Source of the DNA: an uncultured Verrucomicrobiales bacterium
GTDB lineage: Bacteria > Verrucomicrobiota > Verrucomicrobiae > Limisphaerales > CANJSG01
Assembly: GCA_946480965.1 (NCBI GenBank)
Contig: CAMLMI010000226.1
Coordinates: 1-7,575 of the forward strand
Reading direction: 5' to 3'
Length of the DNA: 7,575 nt
Part shown: one piece after another, positions 1 to 5,973 of the stretch
How positions within the stretch are numbered: the stretch's first letter is position 1
Layout of the letters: each line of letters opens with the position of its first letter
Notes under the pieces: generated by a model
Told to the model about the DNA's origin: nothing
Seen by the model: only the letters and a program-made list of their open reading frames with translations
Database searches by the model: none
Program-made: the position numbers and the translations under genes

Positions 1-977
1 GCCACAAGCCGATCGATGGACCGGGGCGACGATCCCTCGAGCTTGTTGCCTAGATACACGTAGAGCGGAGACACACCGCGCTGGCGTGCTTGGAAGACGA
101 GTTCACGGGCGTGGGCGCGGCCTTCGGGAAAGGGTTCCTTCAGTTCACGGAACGGCGTGAGACGCCGCTCGGAGTCTTCGTAGTCGTTGCCGGGTCGGAT
201 GAGCAGACGCGCGGCGCCGAGGTCGGTGGTCCAGCAGCCGGCCTGAGCGAGTTGGAAGTCCAGCGGGGGCGCACCCGACCAGGCATTGAAAATCGAGACC
301 ACGCGATGGCGCGCCAGCAGGGCGAAGAAATCGGGATGCAGCAGGTTCTTGTTCCGGACTTCCACCCCGTAGCGCCATCCGCCGGGAAGTTGGCCGAGGA
401 AACGGTCCAGTGCGTCCACAAAGTCCCGTCCCCGTTTGAAGTCCGGCGCGTAGAACCGGGAGAACTCGAACATCACCAGCCCGACCTTCTCCCGGATCGC
501 CTCCAGTGGCCGGAGAAACTGCTCGGCGCAGAGATCGGCGTTGAGGAAGTTCGGGTTCGGCTGACCGCGGCGTTCGGCGAAACGCGGCAACATGGGGAAC
601 CGTTTCGCGGTGATCTCGTCCGTGACCTTGAACGAGAAACGAAAGTGGTCCGGCACCTGCGCGGCGATGCCGGTGAGGAACTTCTCGGACGGGAAGGCGT
701 AGTAGGTGGCGTCCACCCCGACGGTGGGAAAGATGCGGGCGTATTCCGCGAGGCAACGATCCTGGAACCGTGCCTCGGAGAATTCGCCCCGATAGGCGTA
801 AAGCGAAGGCCGATAGATCAGGCCCAACCAACCAGGATACTTCCAGGACGACGTGCCGAAGAAGACGCCGCGTTTGGCCCACACCGCCAGACGTTCCGCC
901 AAGGCGTCCACATCCAGCTCCAGTTCGGGCGGAACCGGCGGAGCGGGAGGAAGGAGGTTGGGAAGTTCGGCGTCCAT
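1..977 (-). CDS. DUF72 (YecE-like) TIM-barrel protein, C-terminus cut by the window edge
   Basis: The minus-strand frame is open from ATG 977 to the left edge (325 codons plus two bases). It begins with a Pro-rich leader (about residues 7-18), then the DUF72 signature GVFFGTSSWKYPGW near residues 37-50. YPGWLGLIY, VGVDATYYAFP, FRFSFKVTDEIT, FEFSRFYAPDF, YGVEVRNKN, IRPGNDYE and YVYLGNKLEGSSPRSIDRL follow. The last block matches the usual C-terminal 'vNNr.EGnAP.TI' region, so few residues should be missing. DUF72 proteins are TIM-barrel folds of unproven biochemical function, usually cytoplasmic; no signal peptide is seen here. It is longer than E. coli YecE (about 270 aa). An in-frame ATG at 995 is possible, but it lies inside the inverted-repeat arm at 989-1029, so 977 is preferred. 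Neither start has a clear Shine-Dalgarno. Family assignment is firm; function is unknown. Confidence 0.9.
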   Translation of the reverse strand, partial: MDAELPNLLPPAPPVPPELELDVDALAERLAVWAKRGVFFGTSSWKYPGWLGLIYRPSLYAYRGEFSEARFQDRCLAEYARIFPTVGVDATYYAFPSEKFLTGIAAQVPDHFRFSFKVTDEITAKRFPMLPRFAERRGQPNPNFLNADLCAEQFLRPLEAIREKVGLVMFEFSRFYAPDFKRGRDFVDALDRFLGQLPGGWRYGVEVRNKNLLHPDFFALLARHRVVSIFNAWSGAPPLDFQLAQAGCWTTDLGAARLLIRPGNDYEDSERRLTPFRELKEPFPEGRAHARELVFQARQRGVSPLYVYLGNKLEGSSPRSIDRLV

Positions 978-988
978 TTGGGGAAGGG

Positions 989-1088
989 AAAACATCGAAC
1001 ATTCAACGCCGAACCCTGAACATCGAAGGCAGCTCCGGTGGGGCTTTCCTTCGGAGTTCAGCGTTGAATGGTGGGCGTTCGATGTTTT
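989..1088. repeat. Long imperfect inverted repeat (dispersed-repeat type)
   Basis: The arms are 989-1029 and 1048-1088. Both outer ends read AAAACATCGAAC when the right arm is reverse-complemented. Both arms also share ATTCAACGC, TGAAC and CGAAGG, with small insertions between these blocks. An 18-nt loop (1030-1047) separates them. The element lies between the 116-aa gene and the DUF72 gene, in the 5' leader of the latter. Its wording resembles 'AACATTGAACATCGAAC'-type repeats that I recall from Verrucomicrobiota genomes. No transposase is nearby. It could fold in RNA, or be a non-autonomous (MITE/REP-like) element. Confidence 0.7.
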
Positions 1089-1121
1089 GGCGCTTTCCGC
1101 CAATTCCGCCGCGCAGACTTC

Positions 1122-1144
1122 GGGACAGGCTGGAAGCCTGTCCC
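1122..1144 (-). repeat. Palindromic dispersed repeat, possible terminator (copy 1)
   Basis: The arms GGGACAGGCT and AGCCTGTCCC (read on the minus strand) pair over 10 bp around a 3-nt centre. The element starts 12 nt past the stop codon of the 116-aa minus-strand gene, so on the transcript it is a 3'-end hairpin. No T-tract follows. The same core is present at 7432-7452 on the plus strand, again in the same sense as the gene it follows or lies in. It may act as a terminator or RNA-stabilising hairpin, or be a selfish REP-like repeat. Confidence 0.75.
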
Positions 1145-1156
1145 ACTGGGTCTCGC

Positions 1157-1507
1157 TCAGTTCAGCGCCAGTTCCGCCGGGACGGATTCGACCAGCTCTT
1201 CTTCGTTGGTCGTCGTTTCCATGGTGCGGAAGCGCTCGGAATTGAAGCCCAGTTCCTGGCGATGGACGTTGAACATGTCCACGGGGTTCTTCAGCTCTTC
1301 GAGGAGGATGCCGATCTCGCCGTCGCTGTCGCCGGGTTTGTTGGAGAGGCCCTTCACGTGGCCGGCGTTGAGCATCTTGCCCCGGCCGATATAGACGGCG
1401 CGGACCGTATAGACGGAGTCCTTCTTGGGGAGCTGGGCATAGACGAGGTGGACTTCCTTGGGGAAGGAGTCGTTGATGCAGACGACTTTCTGGCCTTTCT
1501 GAAACAT
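1157..1507 (-). CDS. Small protein of unknown function (116 aa)
   Basis: ATG at 1507, TGA at 1157-1159. The protein begins MFQKGQKVVCINDSF, then has PKKDSVYTVRAVYIG around residues 27-41 and NSERFRTME near residues 88-96, and ends in an acidic tail. The pattern 'VVCi(n/d)DS .. vYTVR .. ERFR' resembles small single-domain proteins often annotated as hypothetical in bacteria and phages, probably a small beta-rich fold; this is recall, not a search. There is no signal peptide, membrane segment or recognisable catalytic motif. It sits between the SIMPL and DUF72 genes on the same strand, 101 and 179 bp away, with hairpins in both gaps. No Shine-Dalgarno is evident before the ATG. The frame is credible because the composition is protein-like and the competing frames are not. 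No function is proposed. Confidence 0.75.
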   Translation of the reverse strand: MFQKGQKVVCINDSFPKEVHLVYAQLPKKDSVYTVRAVYIGRGKMLNAGHVKGLSNKPGDSDGEIGILLEELKNPVDMFNVHRQELGFNSERFRTMETTTNEEELVESVPAELALN

Positions 1508-1545
1508 GGTGTCCGGTGTTGCTGTGGCGGGGCTGGGGTTGAAGC

Positions 1546-1574
1546 GCCCCGCATCGTCGATGACTTTGCGGGGC
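1546..1574 (-). terminator. Stem-loop between the SIMPL gene and the 116-aa gene
   Basis: GCCCCGCA (1546-1553) pairs perfectly with TGCGGGGC (1567-1574). The 13-nt loop contains a further GTC/GAC pairing. It lies 34 nt downstream of the SIMPL stop codon in the direction of transcription. There is no T-tract after it, so it may be a weak or factor-dependent terminator, or an mRNA-end stabiliser. Confidence 0.4.
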
Positions 1575-1608
1575 CGACAAGGATGCGCAAGCGCGGGATT
1601 CGGAGGGC

Positions 1609-2382
1609 CTACTTGGAAGAGATGCTGTAGGTGATCGCGACCGAGGCGTTGACCGTCACTTCTCCCAGCCCGCCCGCCAAGGGCGACGTTTCCGGCGCAT
1701 AGGACAGGGAGCCGGCGCTCTTGTCCGCCGCGAAGCTGGAGGCCGCATAACGACGCCGGGCTGCTTCGGGAAAGGCGAGGGTGACGGAGATGTTCCCCAC
1801 CGAATCCGGCTTCAACACCAGCCCGGTGGATTGTTCGAGCAGCGCCTTCCGGTCGGCCGCGTTCTTGAGCGCCGCCGCCAGGGCCTTTTCCTTGTGCGCG
1901 GTGGCGTCGCCCGGCTCCGGCTCGATCCCGGCGAAGTGGACGTCGGGAAATGCATCCACCGCGTTGGCCACGGCGAGGAACTCCTTGTCGTCCTTCACGG
2001 TGACACGAACGACGTTCTCGATGCGGTAGTTCTTCGCCTTGTCGCTGAAGACGCTGTAGCTCGGGGTTGAGGAGAATTTCGCGCCCTGGACCTGCTCGTC
2101 GGGCAGACCGGCGGTCTTCAGCATGGCGGCAACCTTTGCGCGCAGCGCATTGTTCTCGTTCAACGCGGCGGCGAAGAACTTGTCCTCGGAAACGACGCGC
2201 AGCGAGGCGACGGCTTTCTCGACCGGCACCTTGATCTCGGCTTCGCCGGTCAGGGTGGTGGTTTTCACCTTGGGTTCGAGAAAGGCGGCGATCTCGGACG
2301 GTTTGCCGGTGATGTCCGGTTCGGCGGCAAAGGCCGGGGCGATGGCGGCGACGAGGACCGCGAAGACAAGGGAGGGTTTCAT
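1609..2382 (-). CDS. Secreted SIMPL-domain (DUF541) protein
   Basis: The 257-aa product starts with a classical signal peptide: MKPS, a hydrophobic run to about residue 16, then the AFA/AFAA cleavage region near residues 17-20, leaving a mature N-terminus near AEP/EPD. The mature part has the SIMPL layout. An early strand reads TTLTGEAEIKVPVEKA (about 42-57). A helical segment AALNENNALRAKVAAMLKTAG (about 72-92) precedes SSTPSYSVF and YRIENVVRVTVKD. A second alpha-beta unit contains AHKEKALAAALKNAADRKALL. The C-terminal block is GLGEVTVNASVAITYSIS. Length and order fit the family of E. coli YggE and Brucella BP26, which are periplasmic or envelope proteins linked to stress tolerance without a settled mechanism. 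AAGGA, 7 nt before ATG 2382, supports the start. It is divergent from the hybrid kinase, with 248 bp between them. Confidence 0.88.
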   Translation of the reverse strand: MKPSLVFAVLVAAIAPAFAAEPDITGKPSEIAAFLEPKVKTTTLTGEAEIKVPVEKAVASLRVVSEDKFFAAALNENNALRAKVAAMLKTAGLPDEQVQGAKFSSTPSYSVFSDKAKNYRIENVVRVTVKDDKEFLAVANAVDAFPDVHFAGIEPEPGDATAHKEKALAAALKNAADRKALLEQSTGLVLKPDSVGNISVTLAFPEAARRRYAASSFAADKSAGSLSYAPETSPLAGGLGEVTVNASVAITYSISSK

Positions 2383-2630
2383 GGTGGATTCCTTCGCGGC
2401 ATTGAAACGGAGACGAAGGGCCTGTCGAGCCGGGAAAAGCCGCCAGAGAATCGTGACGGAAGCCCGTTGGCTGTCCCGATCCCGTTCTTCACCCGGATCT
2501 CGGATGGAGAGGGAGATTCAGGGTGGGATCGAGGGGCGGCTGGAAGGTCAGCGGGGGCGCGGGCCGTCGGCAGATGGGGCTTTGCTTCCGGTCCATCGGC
2601 GGTAGGCTGTCCGCAATCTCCACGAGGTTC
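2383..2630. promoter_or_regulatory. Divergent spacer between the SIMPL and kinase genes
   Basis: This 248-bp stretch separates two divergent genes and must hold their promoters. I see no convincing sigma-70 pair. TTGCTT (2582-2587) and TAGGCT (2603-2608), 15 nt apart, are only a weak candidate for the kinase. Frames are open through part of the spacer on both strands (for example, upstream of kinase ATG 2631), but their translations look like GC-rich noise. Confidence 0.3.
2390..2394 (-). promoter_or_regulatory. Ribosome binding site of the SIMPL gene
   Basis: On the minus strand AAGGA lies 7 nt upstream of ATG 2382. It is the best-formed Shine-Dalgarno in the window and fixes the start directly ahead of the signal peptide. 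Confidence 0.6.
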
Positions 2631-5099
2631 ATGAAAGCATTGCAGCGCATACGGCTGCCTGGTTGCGTCTTCATCTGGGCGGGGATCTTGCTCCTGGTTT
2701 CGGTCGCCGTTCACGGGGCGGAGCATGGCATGGCGGCGGCGCGCCGGGCGCTGGAGCAGCATCCGGCGGCGGCGGCGGATGCGGCGTATGCCTCGCTGCC
2801 GTTGAGCCCCATGTCGATCGTCGGCGGAGCGGCGGAAAACTCCGCCCCGGTTCAGGTCCGCGTGCGTGGCGTGGTGACGGCCACGGCGGTCGGCATCTTC
2901 CTCTGGGACAGCTCCACCAACATCTACGCGCGAGGCGTGCTGCCGGAGACGGTCCGCGCGGGCGACGTCCTGGAGCTGGTGGGCGAACCGGTGCCGAACA
3001 AGCTCACGCCCGAGCTGAAGGTGGCGGCGTCGTGGAAGCTCGGCACCGGACCGTTGCCAGAACCGCGCCGGGCCAGCATCGCGGAACTCGTCGAGCAGCT
3101 GGTGGATTCCCACTACGTGGAGCTGACCGGGCGGGTCGCCGGGATCATCCCGGCCACGGACCAGCAGAACTGGGTGATGGAGCAGAACGGCACGATGGTG
3201 CTGGTGGTCTGTCCGGGCACCGAACCGCTGGCCTTGAAGCCCGGCAACGAGGTCCGGGCGCGGGGCGTCTTTTCCATCCGCCGCGATCGGGGCGGAAAGA
3301 TTCTTAGCCTCCGGCTCTACCTGAATTCCCCGGCGGATCTGGAGGTGACGAAGGCTACGCCGTTCTGGACGGCCGAGCGCATCACGGTCGCGGGCGTGGT
3401 GGTGGCGGTGGTCTTCGGCGGCGGGGCGTTGTGGCTCTGGTTGCTGCGGCGACAGATCGCCTCGCAGACGCTGACCTTGCAGGAACGGTTCGACCGTTTG
3501 GCGGAGATGGAGCGGCTGCACGGCGCGGTCTTCTCCTCCTTGGCCGAAGGGATCGTGGTGGTGGACGCGCGCGGCACGATCATCGAGGCGAATCCGGCGG
3601 CGGCAAAGATCTGCGGCCTGCCCGCCGAACAGCTCGTCGGCCGGTCCACCCTCCATCCGGGGATGGACGCGATCCATCCGGACGGGCGGCCGTGTTCGGC
3701 GGAGGAGTTCCCGGTGAACACGACCCTGCGCACCGGCCAGCCGCAATCCGGCGTGGTCCTCGGGCTGAAGCGCGGCGACGGCGAACGCTGCTGGATCTCG
3801 GTCAATAGCCGGCCGCTCCTCGGGCCCGACGGCGCGAAGCTCGATGGCGCGGTCTCCTCGTTCCAGGACATCACCGAGCAGGTGGCGGCGGAGCAGGAGG
3901 CCAAGCGCCTGGAGGGCCAGTTGCAGCAGGCGCAGAAGATGAAGGCCCTCGGCACCCTCGCCGGGGGCGTGGCCCACGATTTCAACAACCTCCTCGGCGT
4001 CATCCTCGGCAACACCAGCATGGCCCGGGCGGAACTGGAGCCGGGCCATCCCGCCGCCACATTCCTCGACGAGTCGCTGCGCGCCTGCCACCGCGCGGCC
4101 GACGTGGTCCGGCAGATCCTCGCCTTCAGCCGCAAGCGCGACGCCCTGCGCGGCGTGACCGATCTGCGGCCCATCGTGACCGAGGCCGTGAACCTCCTGC
4201 GCTCCTCCATCCCGGCCCGCGTGGAGATCGAGTGGCGGATGCCCGCCAAGGTCGCCCCCGTGTGCTGCGCCGCCTCGGAGATCCACCAGGTGGTGATGAA
4301 TCTCTGCACCAATGCTTGGCAGGCCTTGGAAGCGCGGGCCGGACGCATCGAGGTCGAACTGGCCGACGTGCCCGAGCCCGCCGGAATCCCGCTCGCGGCC
4401 GGACGTCTGGAGACCGGCCCGTATGTCCGCATCACCGTGCGCGACACGGGGCGCGGCATCGAATCGGCCGTCCTGGAGCGGATGTTCGAGCCCTTCTACA
4501 CGACGAAACCGGCGGGCGAAGGCACCGGCCTCGGCCTTTCCGTCGTCCACGGCATCGTGGAATCCCACGGCGGCGCCATCGCCCTGACCACCGCGACGGG
4601 GAAGGGGACCCGCTTCGACATCTACCTGAAGGCCTCGAACGAACCGTTGCCCGAGGGACACGACGTCGCTTCGCCGCTGAGTCCCACCGGCCACGGCGAG
4701 GCCATCCTGATCGTGGACGACGAGCCGGGCGTGGCCCGCACCGTGCAGCTCATGCTCCAGCGCCAGGGCTACAGCACGGAATACGTGTCCACGCCTTGGG
4801 CCGCCCTGGAGCGCCTGCGCGAACGCCCCGACCACTTCCGGCTGCTGCTGACCGATTTCAGCATGCCCGCCATGACCGGCTGCGAGCTGGCGATGGACGC
4901 CCGGCTCGTGCAGCCGGACCTCGTCGTCATCCTCATGACCGGCTACGGCACCGATCTGAAACCGGTCCACCTGCGCGAAGCGGGCATCGCTGAAATGATC
5001 CTCAAGCCCTTCTCCCCAGAAGCCCTCGCCGAAGTCATCCACCGCGTGCTCGTCGCCCGGGGCGAGCTCCACGGCCTGGTCTCCGCCTCCCATCGCTGA
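2631..5099 (+). CDS. Membrane hybrid sensor histidine kinase (OB-like periplasmic region, PAS, HisKA, HATPase, REC)
   Basis: The 822-aa product is read from ATG 2631. GAGG lies 3 nt upstream, and this start puts a signal peptide or N-terminal membrane segment (residues 1-30) first; the frame is open further back to 2523. Residues about 76-245 form two OB-like halves, VRVRGVVTATA..FLWDSS..GDVLELVGE and YVELTGRVAGI..GNEVRARGVF. This layout is common in Acidobacteria/Verrucomicrobia sensor kinases. A membrane helix follows (about 251-273), then PAS (about 291-415) and HisKA with phospho-accepting His449 in GGVAHDFNNLLG. The ATPase domain has the N-box NLCTNAWQAL (Asn557/Asn561), DTGRGI (Asp605), FEPFYTTK and GTGLGLS (from 631). 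The C-terminal receiver has acidic pair Asp696/Asp697, phospho-acceptor Asp742 in TDFSMPAMTG, and Lys792. All catalytic residues are intact. It should sense an envelope or PAS signal and relay phosphate His to Asp. No Hpt protein or DNA-binding response regulator is adjacent, so its target is unknown. Its 3' end converges on the AraC gene. Confidence 0.92.
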   Translation: MKALQRIRLPGCVFIWAGILLLVSVAVHGAEHGMAAARRALEQHPAAAADAAYASLPLSPMSIVGGAAENSAPVQVRVRGVVTATAVGIFLWDSSTNIYARGVLPETVRAGDVLELVGEPVPNKLTPELKVAASWKLGTGPLPEPRRASIAELVEQLVDSHYVELTGRVAGIIPATDQQNWVMEQNGTMVLVVCPGTEPLALKPGNEVRARGVFSIRRDRGGKILSLRLYLNSPADLEVTKATPFWTAERITVAGVVVAVVFGGGALWLWLLRRQIASQTLTLQERFDRLAEMERLHGAVFSSLAEGIVVVDARGTIIEANPAAAKICGLPAEQLVGRSTLHPGMDAIHPDGRPCSAEEFPVNTTLRTGQPQSGVVLGLKRGDGERCWISVNSRPLLGPDGAKLDGAVSSFQDITEQVAAEQEAKRLEGQLQQAQKMKALGTLAGGVAHDFNNLLGVILGNTSMARAELEPGHPAATFLDESLRACHRAADVVRQILAFSRKRDALRGVTDLRPIVTEAVNLLRSSIPARVEIEWRMPAKVAPVCCAASEIHQVVMNLCTNAWQALEARAGRIEVELADVPEPAGIPLAAGRLETGPYVRITVRDTGRGIESAVLERMFEPFYTTKPAGEGTGLGLSVVHGIVESHGGAIALTTATGKGTRFDIYLKASNEPLPEGHDVASPLSPTGHGEAILIVDDEPGVARTVQLMLQRQGYSTEYVSTPWAALERLRERPDHFRLLLTDFSMPAMTGCELAMDARLVQPDLVVILMTGYGTDLKPVHLREAGIAEMILKPFSPEALAEVIHRVLVARGELHGLVSASHR

Positions 5100-5100
5100 A

Positions 5101-5126
5101 GCGGAAGGCCGGGCGCTGCCTCCCGC
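5101..5126. terminator. Candidate bidirectional stem-loop between convergent genes
   Basis: GCGGAAGGC (5101-5109) pairs with GCCTCCCGC (5118-5126) with one A-C mismatch and an 8-nt loop. It begins 1 nt past the kinase stop and ends 5 nt before the AraC stop, where a shared terminator of two convergent genes would sit. No T-tract is present on either strand. A smaller palindrome, GCGTGA-T-TCACGC (5125-5137), overlaps it. Confidence 0.4.
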
Positions 5127-5131
5127 GTGAT

Positions 5132-5872
5132 TCACGCCTCCGCCCGATACTGCCCCGGTGTCAATCCGGTCGCGGCGCGGAACTGGCGGCAGAAGGTCGC
5201 CTGGTCGTAGAAGCCGCATTCCGCCGCGATCTCTCCGATGGGGCGACGGCTCTCGCGCAACGCCCGCGCCGCCTCTTCGATCCGCGTCTTGGTCAGCAGT
5301 TGCCTCGGCGAGATCCGCAGCACGGAGCGCATCCCGCGCTCCAGCCGGTCCAGCGAGAGGCCCGCTTCCCGCGCCAGCTCGTTCACGCGCAGCGGCTGGG
5401 CGTAGTCGCGGCGGATGCGGTCGATGACCTTGCCCAACGGGCCGAAGCGCTCGTCGCTGCCGAGCGGCGAGCGCAGGTCGTGGGAGATGCTGGCGAGGGC
5501 GATGATCCGGCCCTTCGTGTCGGGCACCGGCACCTTGCGCGCGACATACCAGCCGGTGGAACCGTCGGCGTGGGTGATCATCTCCATGCGGTCGTTCAGC
5601 TCCTGGCCGGTGGCGAAGACGTGCTGGTCCTGCTGTTCGTAGCCGGCGGCGAGATGAGCTGGGAAAAGGTCGTGCGCGGTGCGGCCCAGCACCGCTTGGC
5701 GGTTGCGCGCCCCGACGCGGCGGACGAAGGCGTCGTTGGCCGCCACGTATTGCAGCGCCCGGTTCTTCACGCAGAAGACCACATCGTCCAGCGACGCGAA
5801 AAGCGCCTCCGTGACCGCCAAACCGGGCGCAGCGGCGAAGACCTTCTCTCGGGGCGTGGCGGTGTCGGACAC
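5132..5872 (-). CDS. PAS-domain AraC-family transcriptional regulator
   Basis: The 246-aa product uses a GTG start at 5872. An in-frame TGA lies four codons upstream, and no ATG is available before the PAS domain. Residues about 16-125 form a PAS_4-like sensor domain (ALFASLDDVVFCVKNRALQY, YVAANDAFVRRVG, GRTAHDLFPAHLA, DGSTGWYVARKVPV). A linker with ISHDLRSP follows, typical of this PAS-AraC subfamily. The C-terminal double helix-turn-helix covers about 150-246: a first HTH around LRVNELAREAGLSLDRLERGM and a second in PIGEIAAECGFYDQATFCRQF, ending GLTPGQYR. Such proteins bind direct repeats near promoters and respond to a small ligand or PAS signal. The gene is divergent from the proline-catabolic gene, with a 101-bp spacer, so control of that gene and of itself is the simplest inference. 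Convergence with the kinase gives no functional hint. Confidence 0.9.
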   Translation of the reverse strand: MSDTATPREKVFAAAPGLAVTEALFASLDDVVFCVKNRALQYVAANDAFVRRVGARNRQAVLGRTAHDLFPAHLAAGYEQQDQHVFATGQELNDRMEMITHADGSTGWYVARKVPVPDTKGRIIALASISHDLRSPLGSDERFGPLGKVIDRIRRDYAQPLRVNELAREAGLSLDRLERGMRSVLRISPRQLLTKTRIEEAARALRESRRPIGEIAAECGFYDQATFCRQFRAATGLTPGQYRAEA

Positions 5873-5973
5873 GGCGGCGAGTCAATCAGGCCGTCCGTTT
5901 TGTGCAAACTCGGCGGCGCCTGTCCGGGGAACGTGCAAGACGCGTCGCCGCACCGCGTGGATGGTATAAAACG
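5873..5973. promoter_or_regulatory. Divergent araC-putA control region with a repeated GTGCAA motif
   Basis: This 101-bp spacer must carry both promoters. GTGCAA occurs at 5902-5907 and again at 5933-5938, 31 bp apart (about three helical turns), on the same strand. Read on the minus strand, both are TTGCAC. Two same-orientation half sites on one DNA face would suit an AraC-type dimer, but this is only a candidate. TATAAA (5965-5970) looks like a -10 box, but it is only 3 nt from ATG 5974, too close to serve that start. No Shine-Dalgarno is visible for either gene. Confidence 0.4.

Noticed and set aside
90..1019. A 309-codon plus-strand frame and two other minus-strand frames over the DUF72 gene
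   Set aside because: The DUF72 motifs all fall in the minus-strand frame starting at 977; the others are composition artefacts.
770..1630. A 286-codon plus-strand frame covering the repeat region and the 116-aa gene
   Set aside because: It runs through two palindromic repeats and is antisense to a more protein-like minus-strand frame.
2523..2630. Upstream extension of the kinase to the first in-frame ATG at 2523
   Set aside because: The extra 36 residues are Gly/Arg-rich without conservation features and would bury the export signal that begins at 2631.
5490..5513. 'SHDLRSP' in the AraC protein, resembling a histidine-kinase H-box
   Set aside because: It lies in the linker between PAS and HTH and is a usual feature of this PAS-AraC subfamily; no ATPase domain follows.
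2379..5885. A 1168-codon open frame on the minus strand across the kinase and AraC genes
   Set aside because: It is antisense to an unmistakable kinase and overlaps the AraC gene in another frame. Its translation is low-complexity Arg/His/Gly/Ala-rich text without motifs, as expected from high third-position GC.
5965..5970. TATAAA as the -10 box of putA
   Set aside because: It is 3 nt before the ATG, so initiation would fall inside the coding start. The next in-frame ATG (6082) would remove much of the conserved arm. No matching -35 is seen.
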